Shown here piece by piece: positions 1 to 10,195 of a DNA stretch of 64,000 bases. The notes below the pieces were generated by a model. It had not been told where the DNA came from, ran no database searches, and saw nothing but the letters and a program-made list of their open reading frames with translations. Each line of letters opens with the position of its first letter. Within the stretch, counting starts at the first letter, position 1. Both the position numbers and the translations under genes were made by a program. Origin of the DNA: Lewinellaceae bacterium (GTDB lineage Bacteria; Bacteroidota; Bacteroidia; Chitinophagales; Saprospiraceae); NCBI GenBank assembly GCA_016713985.1, contig JADJOD010000013.1:1-64000 (forward strand), written 5' to 3'.

Positions 1-1192
1 CCAGCCAGCCGCCCGTCCAGGCGGCCTGAAAATTGAACCCACCGGTGATGGCGTCGATGTCGAGCACTTCGCCGGCGAGGTAGAGTCCGGGGCAAATTTT
101 ACTTTCGAACGTTTTGAAATTCAATTCTTTAAGCGATACGCCGCCGGCGGTGACGAACTCTTCTTTAAACGTGCTTTTACCCGATATTTGAAAAACGGCG
201 GCGCTTAGTTGGGTCGCCAGTTGGGTGAGACTTTTTTTGTCTGTATCCGCCCAGCGGCGGTCGTCGGTGATCCCTGCTGCTGTGACGAGGCGTTGCCAGA
301 GGCGGGCTGGAAGGTCGAACAGGGCGTTGGCCGCCACTTGTTTTTTCCCGTATTCGTTTTTCAACTGTTGCAGTTGGTCGGCAAGTTGTTGCTGCGAAGT
401 GGAGCCGGTAAAATTAATCTCCAGCGGGAACCGGTAATCGAGTGCGTGTAATTCACGGGCGCCCCAGGCCGATAAACGCAGAATGGCGGGGCCGCTCAGT
501 CCCCAATGCGTGATCAGCAGGGGGCCTTCGGCCGATAACCGGGTGCCGGGTATTCGCAGGGCAGTATGGGAGACCGATACGCCCGACAGATCGCGCAGGC
601 GGGTGTCTTTGGTATTGAAGGTGAACAGCGAGGGGACGGGAGACACGATCGTGTGCCCGAGGCTTTTCAGCAGGTCCCACACAGCCGGGTTGCTGCCGGT
701 GGTGATCATGATTTTTGAAAAAACCTGCGATTCCTCCGCGCCGGTGAGCCGCAGGCGCCATCCGCCGGAGGGCACCGGCTCTGCCTTTTCCACCCGAACA
801 CCCGTACACACCTGCACACCCGCGCGACGGGCGGCTTCCTGCAGGCATTCCGTGATCGTCCGGGAATCGTCGCTGACGGGAAACATACGGCCGTCGGCTT
901 CCGTCTTGAGCGCAACCCCCCGGCGGGCAAACCACTCCACCGTTTGTTCCGGGCCGAATTGCAGGAACGGCCCCAATAATTCGCGGCTGCCCCGAGGGTA
1001 ATGTTTCACCAATTCACGCGCATCGAAACAGGCGTGGGTGACGTTGCAGCGCCCGCCGCCACTCACACGCACTTTTTCGAGCACGGCTTTGCCGCGTTCA
1101 AAAATAGTGACGCGGCAGGCCGGGTTGGCCTCCGCACAAGTGATGGCTGCAAAAAAACCGGCTGCGCCGCCGCCGATGATGGCTGTTTCCAC
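1..1192 (-). CDS. HI0933/BaiN-type FAD-dependent flavoprotein oxidoreductase (C-terminus off the window)
   Basis: Read on the minus strand from a GTG at 1192, this frame stays open for about 397 codons to the left edge, where it is cut. The N-terminus has a Rossmann dinucleotide-binding loop (GGGAAG at residues 7-12). It is followed by VSGGGRCNVTH, a hallmark of the HI0933 family, and near the C-terminus by AGEVLDIDAITGGFNFQ, the conserved FAD-contacting end of the same family. HI0933-like proteins are cytosolic flavoproteins of poorly defined substrate; some relatives (BaiN) reduce bile-acid intermediates, but that cannot be inferred here. Codon phase agrees between the two ends, so no net frameshift is present. 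I chose GTG because it lies directly before the VETAII strand and no upstream ATG is in frame. About 10-20 residues are missing. Confidence 0.85.
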   Translation of the reverse strand, partial: METAIIGGGAAGFFAAITCAEANPACRVTIFERGKAVLEKVRVSGGGRCNVTHACFDARELVKHYPRGSRELLGPFLQFGPEQTVEWFARRGVALKTEADGRMFPVSDDSRTITECLQEAARRAGVQVCTGVRVEKAEPVPSGGWRLRLTGAEESQVFSKIMITTGSNPAVWDLLKSLGHTIVSPVPSLFTFNTKDTRLRDLSGVSVSHTALRIPGTRLSAEGPLLITHWGLSGPAILRLSAWGARELHALDYRFPLEINFTGSTSQQQLADQLQQLKNEYGKKQVAANALFDLPARLWQRLVTAAGITDDRRWADTDKKSLTQLATQLSAAVFQISGKSTFKEEFVTAGGVSLKELNFKTFESKICPGLYLAGEVLDIDAITGGFNFQAAWTGGWL

Positions 1193-1559
1193 TGTGAACC
1201 GGACAAAAATTGACGGCGCGAAGGTATGGAAAGCCGCCGTCAAACCATTTATTCCTGGCCGGGCGCTGCAATACCTCGAATAAACTGAAACAAATCATAC
1301 CCAAAATTCACAGTAATAATAATTTACGTGTCTCGTCGATTTTAACACCCGGATTTGTAAAGTTCAGAAATATTTCCTATACATTTATACGCATTAATAG
1401 AATGCTTTACTTTTTGGATAAATAAATAGCCGGCTAATATCAATGTTTTCATTCTTCTTCGCAACATACTAATAATGAAATATTTGGACGGGTAAGGCCT
1501 CGCCCTGCCGTTTAGTTGTTGATTTCAAAACCGATTTATTTCACTTAAAATTTCCTTCC
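1193..1559. other. AT-rich intergenic region
   Basis: Divergent spacer between the flavoprotein (minus) and the beta-helix gene (plus). It is AT-rich, as expected for a promoter region, but I see no exact TAnnTTTG box, hairpin or small gene in it. Confidence 0.4.
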
Positions 1560-4457
1560 ATGAAAAAGTTGTATTGCCTCCCCCTCGCTTTGTGCAAAAT
1601 TAAATTGCGCCACAATGGCCATTCCCCTTGTTTTTGCTCTTTCCTGTTTTGACGACCTCGGCGCGACGCCCACGTATGATCCTGAAAAGAACGCTACCGA
1701 TGGCTTGTCTTTAATCCTTGCGAAAACGACCGGCGATTCTGTATTCCCTTGTTTGGAAACATTTGACAGGACATTATCGAATGGATACCACGTCTCTACG
1801 AACAACCCTTCAGGCGTTCAGTGGAGTAATGAAAAAATACATATAGAAGATAATGCTACCGTATATTTCGACAGAAACGTAACGATGGAAAAATGTACCG
1901 TCCGTGCAGGCGCGAATTCCAAAATTATCATCGAAGGCGCTTACGGGCTCACGACTTCTGAGGAATGCTTGTTCACGATTTGTGCTGCGATGTGGAGCGG
2001 CATCGAAGTAAGCGCCAACTCCTTTGTAAATCTGGACGATACCGAATTTTGGTATGCCCGTGCGGCATTGTTTTTCAAAAAAGACTTTAATACCTGACAA
2101 ACATAATCAGGAACTGTACTTTTATGAACAATGTAACGGGTATTCAGGTAGGCAAAATACAGGATGCTGCCAACGACAATACCATATTCACCCCCCAACA
2201 ATTTCACGACAACCTGTTTGAAGGCGGTGACCTGGCATCTCCCCTGACCGGGCAGAAATCATATTCAGGGATAAGCCTTTATAAATGCGCTTTTGCCTTT
2301 ATAGGGACTTCAGGTGAAAACACCTTTACCGGCCTGAATGTCGGAATTGTTTGTAGAAACACTTCCGCCATCATTACGCGCACCAATTTTTCCGATATGT
2401 ACGTGCTATCCGGAACGGGCGGCTACGGGATCACGTCCGGGGAAAGCCATTTATATGTCTATGGATGCCATTTTGCAGACGATTCATACGGAGGGGGTTT
2501 ATTCCGAAAATGCCAAAAGCCTTTCCGTTTTGGAAAGTGATTTTACCGGGGAAGAACAATACGGCATATTCAGCGAAAACAGCACCAAACTGGCTTATGC
2601 GACCATAAAAAACAACGAGTTCACGCTGAACAAAACGTCCGAAATCTCGGCCATTTACCACGAGCGTTCTCCTTCCGGCGGCTTCTCCTCCATAAGTAAC
2701 AAGGTGTATAATTTAATAGAGAACAATGAAATAACCGTCACGAACGACCACGCTAAAACGCACGACATCAGCCTGATCGACGTTTTTTCTCCTTTCAACG
2801 GCCTGAACCGTTTCCCCATTCAAAACAATAGCATTACCGTGAACAGCCGTTCCACGCCCATTCACGGCATTTATATACGCGGCGCATCCAACAAACTGGA
2901 AATCCTCGGGAATACCCTCGATTACCCCGGCACACCCGCGCCGGCGGAAATAACCGGCTCCCTCGGTATCGCCGTGGAAGAGGTGTTCGGCGGCTCCAAC
3001 ATGCTGAATGACAACACGATCACTTCCACTTTCTGGCCCAGTGCAACGCCCGAAGAAAAAACGTCTTACATCAAATGTGGCATCCACTTGTACAAATCAC
3101 CCGCCTTCCAGGTCTGCGGCAATACGGTGGACAATACCTACCGGGGTTTTCACTTTGCCGGCAACCTGGATTATTGCGATTTTGGGGTCAACGACATCGG
3201 CAGGCATTATCATGGTATCCAGTGTATCAAGTGGCTGGATGGCATTCAAACTACTTTAGGGGAACAAAATTGGCATGAAAACGTATGGTCAGCGAGTGCA
3301 TCGGATTATTCGGCTTTGGAGCCACTTATAGCGATAATTCGATGGCCACATTTCCTTTCAATGTCGACGCTACAAATTCCGGGCACATGCCTCCAAGCAT
3401 CAGTATATCAAATTGGTTTCACAATTTAACGAAAAACTGAGAGTAACTCAATTGCGTGACTGCAATTAGCCCACCTGAACATGAGATAACAGATTCGGAT
3501 ATAAAAGTAATGAACGAAACCTACTCCGTTGAGTCCGACGCCAGTCAATGGGACCTGGAGCGGGAGTTGTTGTTCAAATTGCTTACCTACCCGGAATTGA
3601 TAACGGCCAACTCCTTCGAAGAAGCCTGGTACGACAGCAAGGAAAACGCTTCCCCCTGGAAATTCGCAAAAGCAGAAAGGGCCTTTTTAGATGCTTACGA
3701 ATTTCCGGGTGAATTGCAATACGGATTAGATAGTCTGTACGCCCGGTACAGCACACTGTGGGATGATTTGTTGGAACTGGATTCGCTTCAACGGATCGAT
3801 CCATACACCGTCGATAACGGCATCCTGCAAGACCAGATAACCGCCGCTGAAGATTTTGAAGAGGTTCGTATCGCCATAGATAGCCTCCACTCGGAGTGCA
3901 ACGACTTCACTTTAAACGAGTTAAGCGATGTGGAAGATTTGAATGACAATTTGCCGGATACCACGGCTTATGAAGCGAACCTGAAAAACGTGTATGAAAT
4001 TATTGTAAAATCCGCCCAGGGAAATGCTTTGATCGAAGATGACTACGACATCCTGCGCGACATAGCCGGGCAGTGCCCCTTGGAGGGTGGTTCGGCCGTA
4101 CGGATCGCGCCATATCATTTGCCACACGACGAAACGGTATCTTACCTGCACGAAGAACAATCTGCGGAGGAGTGTGAAGCCCTGGGAAGAGGGCAAGCAG
4201 GATTGTCAGGAGATTGGGAAATCTCTTTAAAACCAAACCCTGCAAGTGACATTATTTCAGTTCAATTTTCAAAGGTGATTATTGAACGCTATGGTATTTA
4301 TGATGTCACCGGAAAGTTGATTGAAGAAAATGCCTCACCTGTAGCTTCTAATACCTTGGGTATACCGCTGAGCAATATGCCCGACGGTATTTTCTTCCTC
4401 AAACTTATAGACGAATCGAATCGCCTTCACATCCGAAAGTTCGTTATATCCCGCTAA
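1560..4457 (+). pseudogene. Secreted right-handed beta-helix protein with T9SS sorting domain, broken by several frameshifts
   Basis: The gene starts at ATG 1560 (MKKLYCLPLAL, start of a signal peptide) and ends with a type A T9SS C-terminal domain (KPNPASDIISVQF, then VTGKLIEE and PDGIFFLKL). The middle is a chain of short beta-helix rungs such as IRNCTFMNNVTGI and GNTVDNTYRGFHFAG. The frame changes near 1600, 2090, 2512, 3310, 3420 and 3465. The one near 2512 is in a GGAGGGGG run, where one G fewer restores D-D-S-Y-G-G-V-Y-S. Joined, the product would be about 950 residues, exported by Sec and T9SS to the cell surface. Either it is a decaying gene or, as for other genes here, the assembly contains indels. 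The substrate or ligand is not predictable. Confidence 0.7.
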
Positions 4458-4474
4458 CATAATTATTCACTTCA

Positions 4475-4510
4475 GCTGCCTTACCTGTGACTAAAACAGT
4501 GTAAGGCAGC
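4475..4510 (+). terminator. Stem-loop before propeller copy 1 (possible terminator or leader hairpin)
   Basis: GCTGCCTTAC (4475-4484) pairs perfectly with GTAAGGCAGC (4501-4510) across a 16-nt loop, between the stop of the beta-helix gene and ATG 4532. There is no clean T-run, so it may be a leader structure rather than a Rho-independent terminator. The same stem-loop recurs at 6169-6204. Confidence 0.5.
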
Positions 4511-4531
4511 GCTTCTTTGCTTCCAAATGTT

Positions 4532-6080
4532 ATGAAAAAAGCACTAACATTCCTGTGCATGTTATATTTGTCCAGCCCTACTCTCTTTTCTCAGGGTAAA
4601 CACGATTATATATGGGTGATGGGCACAGAAATTATAAATTCTGCGCAAAGAAATGGAGGGGATATGATTGATTTTAATTCGGGAATAGCAGATACCAGTT
4701 CTATGAAAATTCAATTTTATCTGGACCAAACAATGGGTACATTGTCCGATAAGAACGGCAATCTACAATTTTATACCAACGGGTGTGATGTGATGACCAA
4801 AAATCATCAAATGATGCTCAATGGCGATAGTTTGAATATGCCTTTTACCGGCAACTGGCAGGAAGATAATTGCGCCAGAAATTTGGCGTATGGCCCTCAT
4901 TCCGGCCTTATAATATTACCCGAACCGGGTAGCGATGATCGTTATGCCATTTTCCATTTGCGATACGACGCCCACTCCGCCCCCTATCCTTTGAGTTTCC
5001 ATAACCCCCAAAGTCTGTTGTACACATTGGTGAACATGTCCGCCGAAAACAGCCTCGGCCGGGTGGAACAAAAAAACGTGCTGGTGGAAAAAGACACTTT
5101 TTGCGACCTACTGGCGTCTGCGCGCCATGGCAACGGGCGCGATTGGTGGATCGCAGCACCCAAACCCGGCTCCGGCCACAAAGCTTCCGACAAAATCATG
5201 CTTTTCCGGTTCTCGCCGCAGGGCGTCGAAGGGCCTTTCATCAAAACAACCGGCCTGAAATGGAAAGGAAATCCCACTACCTTCACCGTCGGACAGGCCG
5301 TTTTTTCCCCCGACGGTACCCGCTATGCACGTTTCGACGGCGAAAACGGCATCCAGGTTTTTTGTTTCGACCGCTGCAGCGGGGAGTTTTCCTGCCCCCT
5401 GCAACTGACCCTACCAGGCGACACCTTGTTCGCAGCCGGTGTTTCTTTTTCACCCAACGGGCGTTTTTTATACGCTTCCACCGGCACAAAAATGTACCAG
5501 TTCGATTGTTTTGCCGGCGATGTGCAGGCAAGCAAAACCCTGTTGGGCATCTACGACGGGTTTAAAGGAACATTGTGGACTACTTTTTATCAGCAGCGTT
5601 TAGCGCCGGACGGGAAAATATACATGAGTTGCACCAACAGCGCGTATTATCTCCACGTTGTACACAACCCCGACGCCAAGGGAACAGACTGCAATTTCGA
5701 GCAGCATGGCTTCGAATTGCCTACCCAAACAGTTTTGCCTCCCGAACTACCCCAACTACCGGCTCCACGACTGGGCGGGCAGTCCCTGCGACTCGCTGGG
5801 GGTCGATGCGCCGCGAGATACGACGCACTATTTCGATGCGGCGCCACGCTTCTTCCCTAACCCTGCCAACAAACAGGTAACGGTCGTGGCCCCCGTGTGT
5901 TCTTCCGGCAACCTGCACGTGTACAATGCCGCCGGTGTTCTGATGTACGAACTGCCGGATATTGTGTCCGGGCAGGCTTATACCATAGACGTTTCTTACT
6001 GGCCGGCCGCCGTGTATTTTGTGACGGCTACTACAAGAGAACAAGGGGTGGGGACGAGGAAGTTGGTGGTGCAGCATTGA
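4532..6080 (+). CDS. Secreted beta-propeller (PD40-like) protein with T9SS sorting domain, copy 1 (one frameshift)
   Basis: ATG 4532 starts MKKALTFLCMLYLSSPTLFSQ, a Sec signal peptide. The body contains propeller-blade motifs such as FSPDGTRYARFDG and FSPNGRFLYASTGTK, typical of Bacteroidota proteins whose N-terminal propeller is followed by a sorting domain. The C-terminus (FFPNPANKQVTVVAP, then YNAAGVLMYELPD) is a type A T9SS domain, so the protein should be surface-exposed or secreted. The frame is lost near 5730 in CAAACAGTTTTGCC; the second copy has CAAAACGGTTTTTGCC there and stays open, which places the indel. The ORF that runs on to 5860 is therefore an artefactual tail. Function beyond surface location is unknown. 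Confidence 0.8.
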
Positions 6081-6091
6081 TTTTCAGGGAA

Positions 6092-6128
6092 TTATTGATG
6101 GGCTGACTTCGAGTCAGCCCATCAATAA
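6092..6128 (+). terminator. Long perfect hairpin after propeller copy 1
   Basis: A 17-bp perfect stem (6092-6108 with 6112-6128) around the loop TCG lies 11 bp after the stop at 6080. It is a convincing intrinsic terminator shape, although there is no long T-run. The corresponding sequence after copy 2 (near 7786) has lost the right arm. Confidence 0.65.
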
Positions 6129-6168
6129 CGCTAATTCGTCATATCTCGCTAACAATTATTCCTTCTGC

Positions 6169-6204
6169 GCTGCCTTACCTGTGACTAAAACAGTGTAGGG
6201 CAGC
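6169..6204 (+). terminator. Stem-loop before propeller copy 2
   Basis: Same hairpin as 4475-4510. The right arm carries an A-to-G change (GTAGGGCAGC) that still pairs through a G-T wobble, so the structure is preserved in both copies. Confidence 0.45.
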
Positions 6205-6225
6205 GCTTCTTTGCTTCCAAATGTT

Positions 6226-7774
6226 ATGAAAAAAGCACTAACATTCCTGTGCATGTTATATTTGTCCAGCCCTACTCTCTTTTCTCAGGATAAACACGAC
6301 CATATATGGGTTATTGGAACTGAAATAATAAGCGCGCCTCATAGATCAGGTGGCAATTTAATTGATTTTAATTCAGGGAAAGCAGATACAAGTAGCCTGA
6401 AAATACCCATCAATCTGGATGTCTCAATGGGAGCCATTTGTAATGAAGGCGGGAATTTGATGTTTTATACAAATGGATGTGAAATTGCTAACTATGCTCA
6501 TCGTCATGTCCAACGGTGATAGCATAAACTCTCCGTTTGTAGGTCCATGGCAAAAAGATTTGTGTTCACTCGACTTATCTTATGGAACTCACTCAGGCAT
6601 TATTATTTTACCCAAGCCTGGTAGCGATGACCACTATGTCATGTTTCATCTTCGGTATGACGCTCATTCCGCGCCTTATCCATTATCATTTTTTAACCCC
6701 CAAAGCCTGTTGTACACATCAGTGAACATGTCCGCTGAAAACGGCCTCGGCCGGGTGGAACAAAAAAACGTGTTCGTGGAAAAAGACACTTTCTGCGACC
6801 TGTTGGCGTCCGTGCGTCACGGCAACGGGCGCGATTGGTGGATCGCAGCGCCCAAACCCGGCTCCGGCCACAAAGCTTCCGACAAAATCATGCTTTTCCG
6901 GTTCTCGCCGCAGGGTATCGAAGGGCCTTTCATCAAAACAACCGGCCTGAAATGGAAAGGAAATCCCACCACCTTCACCGTCGGACAGGCCGTTTTTCCC
7001 CCGACGGTACCCGCTATGCACGTTTCGACGGCGAAAACAGCATCCAGGTCTTTTGTTTCGATCGGTGCAGCGGGGAGTTTTCCTGCCCCCTGCAACTGAC
7101 CTTCCCGGGCGATACGCTGTTTGCGGCCGGTGTTTCTTTTTCACCCAACGGGCGTTTTTTATACGCTTCCACCGGCACAAAAATGTACCAGTTCGATTGT
7201 TTTGCCGGCGATGTGCAGGCAAGTAAAACCCTGTTGGGCGTGTATGACGGATTTAAAGGAGCGCTGTGGACCACTTTTTATCAGCAACGGTTGGCGCCGG
7301 ACGGGAAAATTTACATGGCAGCAACTAATGGAGTTTATTATCTCCACGTCGTACACAACCCCGATGCCAAGGGGAACAGACTGCAATTTCGAGCAGCATG
7401 GCTTCGAATTGCCTACCCAAAACGGTTTTTGCCTCCCGAACTACCCGAACTACCGGCTCCACGACTGGGCGGGCAGTCCTTGCGACTCGCTGGGGGTTGA
7501 TGCGCCGCGAGATACGACGCACTATTTCGATGCGGCGCCACGCTTCTTCCCTAACCCTGCCAACAAACAGGTAACGGTCGTGGCCCCCGTGTGTTCTTCC
7601 GGCAACCTGCGCGTGTACAATGCCGCCGGTATTCTGATGTACGAACTGCCGGATATTGTGTCCGGGCAGGCTTATACCATAGAGGTATCGCACTGGCCGG
7701 CGGCGGTGTATTTTGTGACGGCTACTACAAGAGAACAAGGGGTGGGGACGAGGAAGTTGGTGGTGCAGCATTGA
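6226..7774 (+). CDS. Secreted beta-propeller protein with T9SS sorting domain, copy 2 (three frameshifts)
   Basis: A paralogue of the gene at 4532 with the same signal peptide, blades and sorting domain. The frame shifts near 6495, 7000 and 7370. Comparison with copy 1 explains two of them: five T instead of six in the run near 6995, and GGGG instead of GGG near 7372. The region 6300-6700 is diverged (for example TEIISAPHRSGGNLIDFNSG against TEIINSAQRNGGDMIDFNSG), whereas the C-terminal 350 residues are almost identical. If the indels are sequencing errors, this is an intact second gene; otherwise it is a pseudogene. It likely arose by local duplication, with later diversification or conversion of the N-terminal blades. 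Confidence 0.75.
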
Positions 7775-7909
7775 TTTTCAGGGAATTATTGATGGGCTGA
7801 CTTGAAGTCATGGGCGTCTCGTGAATCATTGTACCTTGTAAATTGCACATTGATCATTGTACATTTTTTGAATTTTGAATTAAAAATTAATAATTTGAAA
7901 AATTATGTG

Positions 7910-7998
7910 GTAGAACGGAAATCTTTTCCGTCCAGATGATTCATTCTCAGAATGTTCGGAAGAAAATTAGTATCAATAATTTTTTCCACTTACTTACC
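7910..7998 (+). repeat. Dispersed ~80-bp hairpin repeat, copy 1
   Basis: Begins GTAG, then a stem ACGGAAA / TTTCCGT, followed by the conserved tail TTCATTCTCAGAATGTTCGG and ending near CCACTTACTTAC. The same block appears in the same orientation at 13379, 15898 and 50622. Confidence 0.7.
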
Positions 7999-8104
7999 AA
8001 TGTACAATTTTCAATGACCAATGACCAATTTTCAAGTGCTTACGAGACACCCTCAATCATTCCGCCGGTAGGGAACAGTTTTCAGATCGGATACCCAACC
8101 GTTT

Positions 8105-8328
8105 AGGTTGTTTTGAGAAATTTTTACGTTGTGGACCTAAAGTTTTACGTTCCGGACCTAAACGATTACGTCCCAAACCCAAAATTTTAGGTCATAGGAC
8201 GTAAAGTTTTAGGTACGGAACGTAATCGTTTAGGTTCGGAACGTAATCGTTTAGGTCCGGAACGTAAAACTTTGGGTTCGGGACGTAATCGTTTGGGTTC
8301 GGAACCTAAAAATTTCTCAAAACAACCT
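8105..8328. repeat. 21-bp-period array flanked by perfect 22-bp inverted repeats
   Basis: Outer arms 8105-8126 and 8307-8328 are exact reverse complements (22 bp). Between them lie about eight units of 21 bp. Those on the right are at 8200, 8221, 8242, 8263 and 8284 and contain CGTAATCGTTTAGGT. Those on the left (8136, 8157) are the reverse complement, containing ACCTAAACGATTACG. The whole block can fold into one long imperfect hairpin. Read on the minus strand it gives a heptapeptide pattern (SEPKRLR), but there is no sign of a real gene. Confidence 0.85.
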
Positions 8329-8478
8329 GAAAGCAGGGTGTAAAGCGGCAAAAACAACCTGCGGGTCAGATTTCCCGCGAGGTTTGTGGACTTTTTTTGG
8401 GGGAATCGGGTCAGGTGGATACATTTGGGGCGAATTTTTTTGACAAGCCCGAACAACACGCTTTACTTATACCACCCG

Positions 8479-9147
8479 ATGTCGTATTTCCAAACATACC
8501 AACCGTTTTCCGGCGTTGTCCGCCACCTGACCATTATCAACGTGCTGATGTTTATCGGCACCTACATTATCCTCGGACAGGAGCATTGGGACCGATCACT
8601 CGGTGAACTGGACGATTTGGGCCGGCTGCGACTGGCGGCTTTTATGCCCGGTTCCGAACATTTTCAGCCGTTCCAGATCGCCACACACATGTTTATGCAC
8701 GGCGACATCATGCACCTGGCATTTAATATGTTGTCGCTTTATATTTTCGGCCCGATGGTGGAAATGGCCTGGGGGCACAAACGTTTTTTGTTTTATTATC
8801 TTTTTTGCGGCGTCGGCGCCTATGCCCTGCACATCGGCGTGCAGTGGTGGGAACTGGAGCAGGCAGGTATTGACCCGACCTCCTGGAATATTCCGATGTT
8901 GGGCGCCTCGGGCGCCGTTTTCGGGCTTTATGTAGCTTTTGCCTATCTTTTTCCGAACCAGGTCATCAGCTTGTTGTTTCCTCCTATATCGTTGAAAGCC
9001 AAATATTTTGTGCCGATTATGGCCGGACTGGAGTTGTTTTACGGCGTTCGGGGATATTCGACCGGTATTGCACATTTTGCACACATAGGCGGCGCGGTTT
9101 TTGGTTTCATTTTGATCATGATCTGGTATAAAGGCCGGTTCAGGTAA
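8479..9147 (+). CDS. Rhomboid family intramembrane serine protease
   Basis: A 222-residue polytopic membrane protein with the rhomboid signatures: HMFMHGDIMHLAFNM in the loop/TM2 region, GASGAVFGLY carrying the catalytic serine, and HFAHIGGAVFGF carrying the catalytic histidine. Rhomboids cleave transmembrane helices of membrane-protein substrates within the bilayer. I chose ATG 8479 (MSYFQTYQPFSG) rather than the upstream 8386, because the extra 31 residues are unlike the family and come from the repeat-rich spacer. A second rhomboid follows 28 bp downstream, so the two are probably co-transcribed. Substrate unknown. Confidence 0.93.
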   Translation: MSYFQTYQPFSGVVRHLTIINVLMFIGTYIILGQEHWDRSLGELDDLGRLRLAAFMPGSEHFQPFQIATHMFMHGDIMHLAFNMLSLYIFGPMVEMAWGHKRFLFYYLFCGVGAYALHIGVQWWELEQAGIDPTSWNIPMLGASGAVFGLYVAFAYLFPNQVISLLFPPISLKAKYFVPIMAGLELFYGVRGYSTGIAHFAHIGGAVFGFILIMIWYKGRFR

Positions 9148-9175
9148 TACTTTTATATTATTCACTCATAGAAAA

Positions 9176-10105
9176 ATGGCGGTTTTCAGGTCCATTTGGG
9201 AAGACATCAAACATTCGTTTCGCGCAGGCAATATGGTGACCCGGCTGGTTATCATCAACTTCGGCGTATTTGCCGCCGTCAATCTTGTCCATTTTTTGCT
9301 GTGGGTGGGGCTTCCGGCCGATCGGGCGAATGAATTGTTCGAACAGGGCCTTTACCTGTTTTGTATGCCCGGCAACGGCACTACCCTGCTGTGGCACCCC
9401 TGGGGAGTGCTTACCAGTATGTTCCTGCACGAAGGGTTCGGGCATTTTTTGGGCAACCGGATCACCCTGTACCTGTTCGGCGTGATCGTCGGCGACCTGA
9501 TCGGCGACCGGCGGGTATTGCCGATTTATCTGATGGGCGGACTGGTGGGCAATGTGTTGTATTTTATTTCTGCCCAATTTATGCCTTACGTCGGCACCTA
9601 TGCCCTGGGCGCTTCGGGAGCAATCATGGCCCTGGCGGGGGCAGCCCTCGTGCTGGCGCCCGACTACCGGGTGATGCTGATCCTGCTGGGCGAGGTAAAA
9701 GTCAAATACATCGTTTTGATCCTGGTACTGCTCGACCTCGTAGGTATTGCCAATCAAAGCAATACCGGCGGCCATGCGGCGCATATCGGCGGCTTTGCGA
9801 TGGGTTGTTTGTTTGTATACCGGCTCCGCGACGGGAAGGATATGTCCGAACCGATCAACGGTTTGCTCGACCGGATCATGGGCTGGTTTTCGCCGTCGAG
9901 GCCACGCGGCAAGGTGGTGCGGCGCAAAAAACAACCCGCTTTTAAAACCACCTTCGGCGGCGCCCGTGGAAACGCGGCGCGGGATGCCAACGACCTCTCT
10001 TTTCAGGAAAAACTCGACGCCATTCTCGACAAAATCAAGGAGCAAGGCTACGAAAACCTCACCCAGGAAGAAAAAGACTTTTTATTCGACGCAAGCAAAC
10101 GATAA
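9176..10105 (+). CDS. Rhomboid family protease with C-terminal DUF6576-like tail
   Basis: A 309-residue second rhomboid. The catalytic serine is in GASGAIMAL and the histidine in GGHAAHIGGF. The loop motif HEGFGHFLGN replaces the more usual H-x-x-x-x-H...NM. After the six-helix core comes a soluble basic linker (RRKKQPAFK) and a C-terminal helical segment (LDAILDKIKEQGYENLTQEE), as seen in many Bacteroidota rhomboids. Tandem rhomboids of this kind are common in the phylum. It follows the first rhomboid after 28 bp and precedes the EEP-fold gene, suggesting one transcript. Confidence 0.92.
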   Translation: MAVFRSIWEDIKHSFRAGNMVTRLVIINFGVFAAVNLVHFLLWVGLPADRANELFEQGLYLFCMPGNGTTLLWHPWGVLTSMFLHEGFGHFLGNRITLYLFGVIVGDLIGDRRVLPIYLMGGLVGNVLYFISAQFMPYVGTYALGASGAIMALAGAALVLAPDYRVMLILLGEVKVKYIVLILVLLDLVGIANQSNTGGHAAHIGGFAMGCLFVYRLRDGKDMSEPINGLLDRIMGWFSPSRPRGKVVRRKKQPAFKTTFGGARGNAARDANDLSFQEKLDAILDKIKEQGYENLTQEEKDFLFDASKR

Positions 10106-10195
10106 CCCCGTTTCCCCCCGCCTGAAAGTTTTATCCCGACAACAACACAGCTTCCGGAAACTCCAGGCGTTCAAACCCATCAAGAACAACAAGGC

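Larger units (their letters stand above)
4475..7774 (+). repeat. Tandem gene duplication, offset 1,694 bp
   Basis: The segment from the leader stem-loop to the stop codon occurs twice: ATG 4532 and ATG 6226, stops at 6080 and 7774, both offset by exactly 1,694 bp. The first ~110 bp and the last ~1.05 kb are nearly identical. The stretch encoding roughly residues 22-160 is clearly diverged, so the pair is a mosaic. Confidence 0.9.
7775..8478. other. Repeat-rich intergenic region
   Basis: No credible gene. It contains a degenerate copy of the terminator at 6092, short repeated tracts around CAATGTACAATT and CAATGACCAATG, a dispersed hairpin repeat (7910-7998) and the 21-bp-period array (8105-8328). 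Confidence 0.6.

Noticed and set aside
8105..8328. CRISPR array
   Set aside because: No spacers: the 21-bp units are contiguous and invert in the middle, and no cas gene is near.
8187..8459. Minus-strand ORF with the heptapeptide repeat SEPKRLR
   Set aside because: It is just the 21-bp array translated; no start signal, and the array reverses orientation, which a gene would not.
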